Source: Acidobacteriota bacterium
Lineage (GTDB): Bacteria; Acidobacteriota; JAAYUB01
Reading direction: 5' to 3'
DNA length: 64,000 bases
NCBI GenBank assembly: GCA_018001935.1
Contig: JAGNHB010000003.1
Coordinates: 1 to 64,000 of the forward strand
The translations under genes and the position numbers were made by a program. Below are positions 56,484 to 64,000 of this stretch, piece by piece. Position 1 is the first letter of the stretch. The number at the start of each line of letters is the position of its first letter. Under the pieces are notes generated by a model. It did no database searches. It was not told where the DNA came from and was given only the letters and a program-made list of their open reading frames with translations.

Positions 56484-56912
56484 CTATGAGGCCTTGAGGG
56501 AGGCCAGGAGTTTGGCGACGCCGTCGATGATGGCCTCGGGCTTGACCGGGCAGCCGGGGACGTACGCCGAGACGGGGATGACCTGGTCGATGCCCTCCAT
56601 CACGTTGTAGCAGCCCCGGAACGCCCCGCCGCTGCAGGCGCAGGCCCCCACCGCCACGACGAACTTGGGCTCGGCCATCTGGGCGTAGATTTTCTTGAGC
56701 CGCGCGGCCGTCTGCTTGGTGACCGGCCCGCTGCAGATCAGGACGTCCGCGTGGCGGGGGGTCGCCTTCAGGAGGATTCCGAAGCGCTCCAGGTCGTAGT
56801 GGGGCATCAGCGAGGCGAGGATCTCGATGTCGCACGCGTTGCAGGCCCCGGAGTTGAAGTGGAGGATCCACGGCGATTTGACGCGGGCCCAGGTCACGAG
56901 TTTTTTCAGCAT
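56484..56912 (-). CDS. nuoB: NuoB/hydrogenase small-subunit-like protein
   Basis: 142-residue subunit carrying the proximal [4Fe-4S] cluster. It has FNSGACNACDIEILASLMPHYD, ICSGPVTKQTA, AVGACACSGGAFRGCYNVMEG and YVPGCPVKPEAIIDG. The CNACD form is that of group 4 hydrogenase small subunits (Ech/Mbh/Hyc) rather than the tandem-Cys motif of canonical NuoB. This agrees with the intact Ni motifs of the large subunit. Confidence 0.9.
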   Translation of the reverse strand: MLKKLVTWARVKSPWILHFNSGACNACDIEILASLMPHYDLERFGILLKATPRHADVLICSGPVTKQTAARLKKIYAQMAEPKFVVAVGACACSGGAFRGCYNVMEGIDQVIPVSAYVPGCPVKPEAIIDGVAKLLASLKAS

Positions 56913-56923
56913 GCGCTTTCTCC

Positions 56924-57256
56924 TCAGTCGAAATCGACGATCAGGATGAACACGGAAACGCCGATGGTGAACAGGTAGGCGACGGCCTTGAAGGCGGTCG
57001 GGCCGCCGGGCGCCGTCGCCACCGTCAGCGCCGCCACGTGCATGATGGTGAAGAAGAGGGCGGCGACGTAGAACTTGGCGTAGCCGAACTTGAACCGGTC
57101 CGCCTGGAATTCCTCGCCGCAGGCGTACGGGTCGTATTTCCCGGGCTCCGGCTTCCCCTTCGGGGCGATGAGCTTGCCGAAGAGGTACAGGACCCCGGCG
57201 ACGACCATGAAGATCAGGAACGCGACGGGCGGTGAAAGCAGGATGTTGATATCCAT
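56924..57256 (-). CDS. nuoA: NuoA-like membrane subunit
   Basis: 110-residue protein with three membrane helices. The family loop is KPEPGKYDPYACGEEFQADRFKFGYAKFYVAALFFTIMHV (conserved Y-x-C-G region). NuoA is a hallmark of complex I and is absent from most group 4 hydrogenases, which makes its presence beside a Ni-type large subunit notable. Confidence 0.88.
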   Translation of the reverse strand: MDINILLSPPVAFLIFMVVAGVLYLFGKLIAPKGKPEPGKYDPYACGEEFQADRFKFGYAKFYVAALFFTIMHVAALTVATAPGGPTAFKAVAYLFTIGVSVFILIVDFD

Positions 57257-57259
57257 GGC

Positions 57260-57568
57260 TTACCCCTTCAGCTTGGATTGGAGTCGGATGTCGAGGGAAC
57301 CGTAAATCTTGTGGGCCACCACCACGATCCCGATCATGACCGCCGCCAGGATGGTCTCGATGATGATGAAGGTCACCAGGATCGGCTGGATGAGGTCCAC
57401 GTTCATGCGGTGGATCCCCCCGGCCAGGAGGAGCAGGGTGATGCCCTTGGAGATCACCTCCACCCCCAGCATGATCCGGATGAGGTTCCGGTACCCGAAG
57501 AGGAAGTAGACCCCGATCATGAAGATCAAGAGCCCCGCGAAAATGAACATCACGACGGTGTTACTCAT
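57260..57568 (-). CDS. nuoK: NuoK/MnhC-like membrane subunit
   Basis: 102-residue protein with three helices (IFAGLLIFMIGVYFLFGYRNL; IMLGVEVISKGITLLLLAGG; LVTFIIIETILAAVMIGIVV) and the conserved acidic residues within helices 2 and 3. Its start overlaps the NuoJ-like stop by 8 nt. Confidence 0.88.
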   Translation of the reverse strand: MSNTVVMFIFAGLLIFMIGVYFLFGYRNLIRIMLGVEVISKGITLLLLAGGIHRMNVDLIQPILVTFIIIETILAAVMIGIVVVAHKIYGSLDIRLQSKLKG

Positions 57569-58061
57569 GTTTCCTCCCCGCGGCCGTGCGCTTGAAGATG
57601 GCCAGGACGGCGAACACCCCGGCCAGGATCAGGCTGATCTGTCCCAGGATGTCGGTGGTGCGCGTGACCCAGAAGATGTTGCGGAACCCCCCCGTGGCCT
57701 CCCCGGCCACCATCCCCGGGATGACGTTCTTCACGATCAGCTTCACGAGGAAGAAGTCCAGCCCGAGGAAGAGCAGCAGAAACGCCGGGAGGAACGCGAT
57801 GGCGACGCGCGACTCCGCCTTCTGGTCGGAGTCCTTGGTGAGGCTGACGGTGGAGACGAACAGCACCGTGATGAGCCCCGCGCAGACGCTCAACTCGAAG
57901 ACGGCGGCCATCCGGGCCCCCTGGAGGAACATGATCACCGACAGCACCACGCTCGCCAGGGCCAGGCAGACGGCCGCCCGGAGCAGGTCCTTGACCAGGC
58001 CGATGGCGATCACCAGGAGGACCAGGAGCACCACCAGCGCGTACAATCCGTATAGCATCAT
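57561..58061 (-). CDS. nuoJ: NuoJ-like membrane subunit
   Basis: 166-residue protein with about five helices. The first part (LLRAAVCLALASVVLSVIMFLQGARMAAVFELSVCAGLITVLF) matches the MbhD/NuoJ-type proton-channel core, which carries a conserved Glu (here in VFELSVCAG). A later hydrophobic pair follows a TKDSDQKAES loop. It lies 1 nt after the adjacent antiporter-like gene. Confidence 0.82.
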   Translation of the reverse strand: MMLYGLYALVVLLVLLVIAIGLVKDLLRAAVCLALASVVLSVIMFLQGARMAAVFELSVCAGLITVLFVSTVSLTKDSDQKAESRVAIAFLPAFLLLFLGLDFFLVKLIVKNVIPGMVAGEATGGFRNIFWVTRTTDILGQISLILAGVFAVLAIFKRTAAGRKHE

Positions 58062-58062
58062 C

Positions 58063-59505
58063 TCAGTTTCCTCCCAGGAGGGATTTGACCGCGGGCGAGA
58101 TGAGACCGCTCACGACCGGGGAGAAGAAGAGCCCCACGAGGAGGCACTCCGCGGCCAGCAGGATCATCGCCAGCGACATGGCCGCCGGGACCTCCTTGAT
58201 GTCCTTCCACCGGACGTTCAACTTGCCGAAGAACACCTTCCGCTGGATGATCAGGAAGTAGCCCAGGGTGAAGATGCTCATCACGATGGCCAGGAAGGCC
58301 ACCCCGAACATCTTCGCCTGCACGGCGCCCATGATGATGAAGAGTTTGCTCCAGAAACCGTTGAACGGCGGGATCCCGGCGATGGAGAGGGCCCCGACGG
58401 CGTTGGTGATGCCGGTGACCCGCATGCGGCCCTCGAGCCCGCCCATCTCGTTCATGTCGCGGGTGTGCATCCGGAACTGCAGGGCGCCGCTGTTCAAGAA
58501 GAGGAGGGACTTGAACACCGCGTGGTTGAAGACGTGGAACAGGGCCCCGAGGATGGCCAGCTCGGTCCCGATGCCCAGGCCGAGGAGGATGTACCCGATC
58601 TGGCTGATGCTGGAGTAGGCCAGCATGCGCTTGATGTCGTCCTGGTAGTAGGCGATGACGGCCCCGGCCACCATGGACAGCGCCCCGAGGACGAGGAAGA
58701 TGTTGTGCATCTTCGCCGAGGGGGGGAAGATCCCGAAGAAGATCCGGATCAGCGCGTAGACGCCCGCCACCTTGATCACGACGCCGCTCAGGATGGCGGA
58801 GACGGGGGCCGGGGCGGAGGGGTGCGCGTCCGGCAGCCAGGCGTGGAAGGGCATCATGGCCGCCTTCAGACCGAAGCCCGCGACGAAGAGGGCGGAGGCG
58901 AGCAGGAAGAGCACGTTGCCCTGACTCGTGGGGGTCTGGAGGAAGGTGTGCAGCTCGCTGAACTGGAAGGTCCCGGTGTTGAAGTAGACCAGGCTGAGCC
59001 CCACGAGGATCATGCCCGTGCCCACCACCGAGAGGAGCAGGTACTTCAGCGCCGACTCGATCCCGTCGTACTCGAGGTTGTACGCCACCAGGACGTAGGA
59101 CGCGATGGACGCCACCTCCAGGTACACGTACAGGCTGAAGAGGTCGCGGACCAGCACCACCCCGTTCAGTCCCAGCAGCAGGATGAGAAAGAGGGCGTAG
59201 AACTTGGCCCGGCCCCCCAGGTGACCGATGTACTCGGTGGAGTACAGGAGGCAGGCGGCTCCCACGGTGGCGATGATCACCAGGAAGAGCAGGCTCAGGC
59301 CGTCCAGGGTCAGGTGGATGCCGTGAAAGTTGTACGATAGCACCTGGCCGGCCAGGGGGATGTAGCTGATGGCCAGGGCCGACATCCCGATGCCGGCGAT
59401 GACCGCGAGCATGTCGGCCAGGTACCGGTGCACCTTCGAGGCGAAGGGCATCAGGATGGCCGCTGCCAGCGGAAGGATCAGAAAATACACGATGTATCGT
59501 TCCAT
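58063..59505 (-). CDS. NuoM/NuoN-like antiporter subunit
   Basis: 480-residue polytopic protein of the Mrp/Nuo antiporter superfamily with FSLYVYLEVASIASYVLVAYN, GFGLKAAMMPFHAWLPDAHPSAPAPVSAILSG, DIKRMLAYSSISQIGYILLGLG and NHAVFKSLLFLNSGALQFR. Conserved Glu and Lys residues for ion transfer are present. It resembles MbhH/NuoN and forms one of three antiporter modules in this operon. Confidence 0.88.
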   Translation of the reverse strand: MERYIVYFLILPLAAAILMPFASKVHRYLADMLAVIAGIGMSALAISYIPLAGQVLSYNFHGIHLTLDGLSLLFLVIIATVGAACLLYSTEYIGHLGGRAKFYALFLILLLGLNGVVLVRDLFSLYVYLEVASIASYVLVAYNLEYDGIESALKYLLLSVVGTGMILVGLSLVYFNTGTFQFSELHTFLQTPTSQGNVLFLLASALFVAGFGLKAAMMPFHAWLPDAHPSAPAPVSAILSGVVIKVAGVYALIRIFFGIFPPSAKMHNIFLVLGALSMVAGAVIAYYQDDIKRMLAYSSISQIGYILLGLGIGTELAILGALFHVFNHAVFKSLLFLNSGALQFRMHTRDMNEMGGLEGRMRVTGITNAVGALSIAGIPPFNGFWSKLFIIMGAVQAKMFGVAFLAIVMSIFTLGYFLIIQRKVFFGKLNVRWKDIKEVPAAMSLAMILLAAECLLVGLFFSPVVSGLISPAVKSLLGGN

Positions 59506-59537
59506 AGCCTACCTCGCAGAAATCTCCGGACGTTGCC

Positions 59538-61355
59538 TCATTTCAGGAACAGCAGGGCCGCCACCAGCAGGAAGCCGACGAGGACCCAGGACAGGTAATG
59601 ACTGTACACTCCGCTGTGGATCCCGCTCAGCATGGGGCGGGTCAGGCCGCGGCCCGCGGCGATCAGCCAGTCGAACACGGGGTCGACGAGCCGTTCGAAG
59701 TACTTGAACACGACGTTCGCGATCCACTGGACCACGTTCAGGCCGATCTCGTAGGCGTCGAACCGCTTGGCCTCGGCCAGCTCGTAGGCCCGGCCCAGGG
59801 CGGGGGACGTCCGGAGGTTGTCGAAAGTCTTGTGCACCCCCTCGCCCGACCGGCGCAGGGCGAAGAAGAGGAAGGCGCCGAACAGGTAGATGGCGAAGGA
59901 GGCCACGGTCACGGGGGAGAAGTGCCAGACGTTGAGGATCCACTCGTAGCTCTCGTGCCCGAGGAGCTGGTTGAAGAGGGAGGCGAAGGTGGTCATGAGC
60001 GAGCCGGTGAACAGGGCCGCCGCACCCAGGACGAGGACCGGGATGACCTGGGGGAAGGGCGCGTCGGTGTTTTCCTTGTCCCGCCGGTTGGCGAGGAGCA
60101 CGCCCGCCATCTTGCAGAAGACGGCCACCATGAGGATGGCGCCGATCCACAGCAGGATGAACATCAGGTACTGGTGGCGCTCCAGCAGAGCCTCGAGGAT
60201 CAGGTCCTTCGCGATGAAGCCGCCGGTGGGCGGCAGGGAGGTGGCGGCGGCGAAGGCCATCAGGAAGCCGAAGGTGGTGAGGGGCATCATCCGCCGGCGG
60301 TTCTCGATCCGCTCCAGGGACGCGCCGCCCGCCTCGGTCTCGAGGTTCCCGGCGCAGAAGAACATGGTGGACTTGTAGACCGCGTGGGTGAGCATGTACA
60401 TGAGGGCGCCCGCCACGCCCGCGATCTCGGAGGTCGCCATGCCGACCACCATGAAGCCCACCGGGCAGATGGCGGTCAGGGCCAGCACCTTCTTGAAGTT
60501 CCGCTCCACGAGGGCGGGGACGATGGACACGAACACCGTGGCCGCGCCGAAGACGTACATCACCGCGCGGGCGTTGGCGTCGAGGGCGAACATGTTGAAG
60601 GTGACCTGGTAGAGGAAGTAGATCCCCAGGATCTTCTCCATGGACCCGGGCAGCAGGGCGAAGCCGGGCGCGGGCATGGCTTCGGCCGCGTCGGGGATCC
60701 AGGTGTGGAAGGGGAACATCCCCGCCTTGGCCCCGGCGCCGAGGAAGATCAGCAGGAAGGAGACGAACGCCCCGAAGGAGGAGCAGACGTGGACGTGGCC
60801 GTCGAAGCCCGTGGTGTTCCCAATGGCGAGGTAGAGCATGAGCCCCAGGATCATCAGGAAGTCGCTGGCGCCGCCGATGATCAACGCCTTGCGGGCCACG
60901 GGCTCGGCCGTCTCGCCGCCGCTGTGGATGACGGCGTAAAGGGCCACCAGGAAAACCTCCCAGGCCACCAGGAGGATCAGCACGTTGTCGGTGAGGATGA
61001 CGGCGGCGCTGGCGGAGAAGGCCAGGAGGGAGAAGCTCAGGAACAGGGTCGGGCGGGCCACCCGGGTGATGAAGCGGAGCATGTAGATGCCGCCCATCAA
61101 CTGGAAGAGGAAACAGAACATCAGCAGGGCGACCTTCCAGGGCGTCAGGCTGAATTCCAGGCGGAACGGGCCGACCCAGTCGTAGACGAAGCCGACCCCG
61201 GATTTGGAGATCAACGGGGCGAAGGCCGCGAGGGCGGCGGTCACGCCAAGCAGGGAGAACATGGCGGCCAGGATGGAGTTCCGCCGCAGGAGGGGAACCA
61301 GCAGGAAGGCGACGGCCAACGGGATCAGGATGGGGAACAGGAGGTTTATTTGCAT
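59538..61355 (-). CDS. NuoL-like antiporter subunit with long C-terminal extension
   Basis: 605-residue polytopic protein. The antiporter core has LLVAWEVFLVALYAVIHSGG, GAGAKAGMFPFHTWIPDAAEAMPAPGFALLPGSMEKI, NFKKVLALTAICPVGFMVVG and THAVYKSTMFFCAGN. The conserved Ser-rich motif is altered (FALLPGS). Residues after about 480 form an amphipathic stretch (FDNLRTSPALGRAYELAEAKRFDAYEIGLN) and a final helix, like the lateral helix of NuoL. The start overlaps the upstream stop by 10 nt. Confidence 0.87.
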   Translation of the reverse strand: MQINLLFPILIPLAVAFLLVPLLRRNSILAAMFSLLGVTAALAAFAPLISKSGVGFVYDWVGPFRLEFSLTPWKVALLMFCFLFQLMGGIYMLRFITRVARPTLFLSFSLLAFSASAAVILTDNVLILLVAWEVFLVALYAVIHSGGETAEPVARKALIIGGASDFLMILGLMLYLAIGNTTGFDGHVHVCSSFGAFVSFLLIFLGAGAKAGMFPFHTWIPDAAEAMPAPGFALLPGSMEKILGIYFLYQVTFNMFALDANARAVMYVFGAATVFVSIVPALVERNFKKVLALTAICPVGFMVVGMATSEIAGVAGALMYMLTHAVYKSTMFFCAGNLETEAGGASLERIENRRRMMPLTTFGFLMAFAAATSLPPTGGFIAKDLILEALLERHQYLMFILLWIGAILMVAVFCKMAGVLLANRRDKENTDAPFPQVIPVLVLGAAALFTGSLMTTFASLFNQLLGHESYEWILNVWHFSPVTVASFAIYLFGAFLFFALRRSGEGVHKTFDNLRTSPALGRAYELAEAKRFDAYEIGLNVVQWIANVVFKYFERLVDPVFDWLIAAGRGLTRPMLSGIHSGVYSHYLSWVLVGFLLVAALLFLK

Positions 61356-62875
61356 GGGGTCATCTCCTCTCCGCGGGTCTCGACGTGAACAAGGGGTTTG
61401 ACGGTGCCGGCGACCACCGGGGCGGTACACGCGGGCTTCCTCAGGGCCAGTCGCTCGAGGTCGGCCTTCTTGGCCAGCCGGTACGGGAACTGCAGCAGGA
61501 CGCTGGTGACGATGGTGAGGGAGGCCAGGACGGTCACCACGCCCACCATCACGGGGGTCCCCTCGTGATGGGCTTCCCTGTCGCTCCGCGGCTTGCCCAG
61601 GAACATGTAGTGGAAGCTCTTGAGCATGTAGAGCAGCGTGATCACCGCCGTCAGGATGGCGAAGAGCGCGACGTACTGGTGCCCGGACTCCAGCAGGCCC
61701 GAAATGACGAACCACTTGCAGAAGAAGCCGGCCATGGGCGGGATGCCGGCGATGGACAGCGCGCAGATCAGGTAGCACACGGCCGTGACCGGCATCTTCT
61801 TCAGGAGGCCCCCCATCTTCGTCATGTCCTTGGTGTGGGTGCCGTGCTCGATGATGCCGGCGCAGAGGAAGAGCCCGCCCTTGGCCAGGCCGTGGGCCAG
61901 GATGTAGAGGATGGCCCCCACGTAGCCGTCGCGGGAGAAGGCCGCCAGGCCGAGGAAGGTGTAGCCGATCTGGCTGACCGTGGAGTAGGCCAGCAGGCGC
62001 TTGATATTGGTCTCCATCAGGGCCGCGCAGGCCGAGACGAAGGCGCTCACCAGGGCCAGCACCAGGACCGCGGTCTGGAGCTGGTCGGAGATCTTCATGC
62101 CCATCAGGAACATCCGGGCAAAGCCGTACAAGCCGATCTTGACCAGGATGGCGGCGTGGAGCAGCGAGGTAATGGTGGAGGGCGCCACCCCGGCGTCCGG
62201 CAGCCAGGTGTGAAGCGGGAAGGAGGCGCTTTTACTGAAGATGCCGCAGAGGATCAGGAAGAGCGCGAGCCCGCCGATCTCCTTGCCGGCCAACTGGGCG
62301 ATCTCGAAGGTCCCGTACTGGGCGAAGAGGAGGATGAACCCGAAGAGCATCAGCACCGCCCCGCCGAAGGTGACCAGGAAGGCCTTGTCCGCCTTCCAGA
62401 TGTAGTCCGCCTCGCGGTAGTAGCCGATCAACCGCCAGCAGGCCAGGGCCGAGATTTCCCAGAAGAGGTACAGGATGATGAGGTTCCCCGAGAACACCAG
62501 GCCCATCATCGCCCCGAGGAAGAGGGTCACGATGAAGTAGTACTCCGGCTCGTTCTCGGTGTGCTCGATGTACCCCAGGGAGTAGATGGCGATGAGCAGG
62601 GCGAGGAGGGACGAGGCGAAGCACATGAATGCCGCCAGCGCGTCCAGGGTGATCGTGAAGTTGATCGGTCCCCAGATCGGGAAGCTCCTCGTGAACATTT
62701 CGCCATTCAGGGCCGGCTGAAGGAGGAACCAGGTCATGACGTGGGTGGTGCCGAGCAGGGCCACCGACAGGTAGCCCGTCGCCTTGCGCTTCCCCAGCCA
62801 ACCCAGGACCGGAATCATCAGGGATCCCAGAAGCGGGATCATGATGATTTTCAATACATGCGCCTGAAAATCCAT
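61346..62875 (-). CDS. NuoL/M-like antiporter subunit, first gene of the operon
   Basis: 509-residue polytopic protein with YLFWEISALACWRLIGYYREADY, GIFSKSASFPLHTWLPDAGVAPSTITSLLHAAILVKIG, NIKRLLAYSTVSQIGYTFLGLA and HGLAKGGLFLCAGIIEHGTHTKD. It is the third antiporter-like module of the complex and the first gene after a consensus promoter. The leader contains CCGCC/GGCGG complementary segments, and GAGG lies about 9 nt before the ATG. Confidence 0.88.
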   Translation of the reverse strand: MDFQAHVLKIIMIPLLGSLMIPVLGWLGKRKATGYLSVALLGTTHVMTWFLLQPALNGEMFTRSFPIWGPINFTITLDALAAFMCFASSLLALLIAIYSLGYIEHTENEPEYYFIVTLFLGAMMGLVFSGNLIILYLFWEISALACWRLIGYYREADYIWKADKAFLVTFGGAVLMLFGFILLFAQYGTFEIAQLAGKEIGGLALFLILCGIFSKSASFPLHTWLPDAGVAPSTITSLLHAAILVKIGLYGFARMFLMGMKISDQLQTAVLVLALVSAFVSACAALMETNIKRLLAYSTVSQIGYTFLGLAAFSRDGYVGAILYILAHGLAKGGLFLCAGIIEHGTHTKDMTKMGGLLKKMPVTAVCYLICALSIAGIPPMAGFFCKWFVISGLLESGHQYVALFAILTAVITLLYMLKSFHYMFLGKPRSDREAHHEGTPVMVGVVTVLASLTIVTSVLLQFPYRLAKKADLERLALRKPACTAPVVAGTVKPLVHVETRGEEMTPCK

Positions 62876-62920
62876 AATTTATGCCTCGGGTGAATTGTGG
62901 GTTCCGCCTCGTAAGGGCGG

Positions 62921-62949
62921 ATTATAGCGGCGATTCAAGGGATTGTCAA
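62921..62949 (-). promoter_or_regulatory. Perfect-consensus sigma-70 promoter of the complex-I/hydrogenase operon
   Basis: On the minus strand TTGACA (62949-62944), a 17-bp spacer and TATAAT (62926-62921): full matches to both consensus boxes with ideal spacing. The predicted leader is about 40 nt and includes a possible 5-bp hairpin. This suggests strong expression unless a repressor acts. Confidence 0.85.
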
Positions 62950-62960
62950 CCGGGGGGTGA

Positions 62961-62993
62961 GAAAAAAACGGCGCGCCGGCGGGGCCGGCGCGC
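62961..62993 (-). terminator. Intrinsic terminator of the DUF4412-like gene
   Basis: On the minus strand a 10-bp perfect stem (GCGCGCCGGC with its complement, 3-nt loop) is followed by CG and seven T residues. It separates the DUF4412-like gene from the operon promoter 12 bp further on. Confidence 0.88.
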
Positions 62994-63019
62994 GCGGGCA
63001 ACGGAAGGTTTCGGACGGG

Positions 63020-63754
63020 TCAGCGGCCGCCCTTCTGCATCATCTTCATGAAGTCGAGGGGCTCCGACTTGAAGCCGGCGGGCGGGTCGAAGACGGCGGC
63101 GGGGATCGGCTTGTTCTCCACCTTCAGCAGCTTGGTGGTCCCGCGCATCGCGGAGCCCATGACCTCCATCGCCATCTCGGACTCCACGGGGAAGCCGGCG
63201 TCGATGGATTTCATCTTGTCCATCATCTGCTTCATGGACGGGTTGGACGACATCATGGTGGCGCTCATCTCGAAGTAGTCCCCGAAGGGGATCTTGATGT
63301 CCTTGGTGCACCACATGGTCATCGTCATCTTCATGTTCACCATGCCGCCGGAAAGGGTCAGGACCACCTTTTCGCAGTTGTAGCCCGACACCTGCCGGGT
63401 TTCGCCGGTCTTCTTGACGTCCACGTCGAAGGTCATCATGGACATCATCTGGGCGAACTCGGGGGGGAACTGGAGGGGCAGGTCGGCCACCTGGTAGGTC
63501 TTCGCGGCGCGGTCGACGATGTACATCTTCTTGAGGTCGAGGCGGACGATCACGTCATTGCCCTCGCCCTGCATGGCCATCTTTCCCGTCTCCATGTAGA
63601 TCTTGTCGATGGTGTTCTTCTCGGGGCTGTTCTGCCCCATCATGGTGAAGGCGTCCATGTGGTTCTGCTGCTCGATGTAAACGCCCGCGGCGGCAGCCCC
63701 GGAGAGAGCGAGGACGGCCGCGGCCGCCAGGATGATCTTGCCAAAGGAACGCAT
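63020..63754 (-). CDS. Exported DUF4412-like protein
   Basis: 244-residue protein with a signal peptide (MRSFGKIILAAAAVLALSGAAAA). The mature part is Met-rich, with MYIVDRAAKTYQVADLPL, FDVDVKKTGETRQVSGYNCEKVVLTL and MTMWCTKDIKIPFGDYFE, the general pattern of DUF4412/outer-membrane-lipoprotein-sorting-like beta proteins. Function unknown. AGGAGG is 5 nt before the ATG, and the start is 8 nt after the NuoE-like stop, so the two are co-transcribed. An intrinsic terminator follows. Confidence 0.75.
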   Translation of the reverse strand: MRSFGKIILAAAAVLALSGAAAAGVYIEQQNHMDAFTMMGQNSPEKNTIDKIYMETGKMAMQGEGNDVIVRLDLKKMYIVDRAAKTYQVADLPLQFPPEFAQMMSMMTFDVDVKKTGETRQVSGYNCEKVVLTLSGGMVNMKMTMTMWCTKDIKIPFGDYFEMSATMMSSNPSMKQMMDKMKSIDAGFPVESEMAMEVMGSAMRGTTKLLKVENKPIPAAVFDPPAGFKSEPLDFMKMMQKGGR

Positions 63755-63762
63755 TTTTCCTC

Positions 63763-64000
63763 CTAAAGTGGGTTTGGTTTCGTTTTCAGCGTGTCGAGAA
63801 CGGCGTCGATCTTCTCCGCCGTGAGGTCGGGGTAAAACTCCCCGTTGATCTGCATGACGGGCGCATGGTCGCACATGCCCAGGCACTCGACCCCCGTCAG
63901 GGTGAAGAGCCCGTCGGGTGTCGTCTCCCCCAGGCGGATCCCGAGCCGGCTTTCCAGGTGCGCCCGGAGGTCTTCGCTCCCCCGCAGCCAGCAGGAGAGG
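63763..64000 (-). CDS. nuoE: NuoE/HydC-like [2Fe-2S] thioredoxin-fold subunit, C-terminal part
   Basis: The 5' end lies beyond the window. The visible 78 residues include SCWLRGSEDLRAHLESRLGI, LTGVECLGMCDHAPVMQINGEFY and DLTAEKIDAVLDTL, typical of the 24-kDa NADH-dehydrogenase subunit. ECLGMC supplies two of the [2Fe-2S] ligands. NuoE-type proteins pair with a NuoF-type NAD(P)H/FMN subunit, either in complex I or in bifurcating hydrogenases such as HydABC. The gene is read toward the membrane operon, but a terminator and promoter lie between them. Confidence 0.88.
   Translation of the reverse strand, partial: LSCWLRGSEDLRAHLESRLGIRLGETTPDGLFTLTGVECLGMCDHAPVMQINGEFYPDLTAEKIDAVLDTLKTKPNPL

Overview
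The window is a high-GC (roughly two-thirds G+C by eye) bacterial chromosome segment with densely packed, often overlapping genes. A VWFA-domain protein of the acidobacterial type, an M64 peptidase, an S41 protease, several secreted or TPR-rich proteins, a kinase fused to a formylglycine-generating-enzyme (FGE) domain and two large H2/complex-I-type membrane modules together suggest an anaerobic or facultative member of the Acidobacteriota. That placement is inference; there is no rRNA or tRNA gene here to test it.

Layout. 1-4.3 kb: the tail of a REP-associated (IS200-like) transposase, a [NiFe]-hydrogenase maturation protease, a small overlapping reading frame and a P-type ATPase. 4.5-15 kb: a CAP-domain protein, then a plus-strand run (ThpR, PlsY, Trm112-like, GNAT, PHP-domain membrane protein, TlpA-like, S41 protease, M64 peptidase, VWFA protein, LysE-type exporter). 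15-30 kb: a less GC-rich hypothetical gene, two FGE-domain proteins, a lone MacB-like permease, a ferritin-like protein, DUF1846, XthA, a membrane glycosyltransferase-TPR protein and a B12-binding/radical-SAM fusion. 30.9-36.5 kb: a compact minus-strand cassette of a helical protein, two BrxD/DUF2791-type ATPases and an Lhr-like helicase. 36.7-42.4 kb: small hypothetical genes, an internally shortened amidohydrolase, a C39-like protein and a large secreted TPR-CHAT protease. 42.8-50.4 kb: a hydrogenase-4-like operon (hyfB-C-E-F-G-I order) whose large subunit has lost the nickel ligands. 50.6-52.7 kb: two small orphan modules. 53.3-62.9 kb: an eleven-gene complex-I-like operon whose catalytic subunit keeps both CxxC nickel motifs, driven by a perfect-consensus promoter. 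63-64 kb: a DUF4412-type protein and the end of a NuoE-like gene.

How the parts fit. The intact 53-63 kb complex is the likely energy-converting hydrogenase, and the HycI-like protease at 1.1 kb could mature it. The 43-50 kb complex keeps its electron-transfer and antiporter-like parts without a recognisable Ni site, so it more likely couples some other redox reaction to ion translocation. The helicase/ATPase cassette resembles the BrxD-BrxHI part of BREX phage-defence loci without methylase or phosphatase genes.

The intergenic DNA is unusual. It holds several families of short palindromic REP-like elements (27.4, 30.9, 52.9, 53.2 kb), a larger palindromic element in two copies (15.6 and 30.6 kb) and many 7-10-bp tandem repeats. 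No CRISPR array, tRNA, rRNA or complete insertion sequence was seen.
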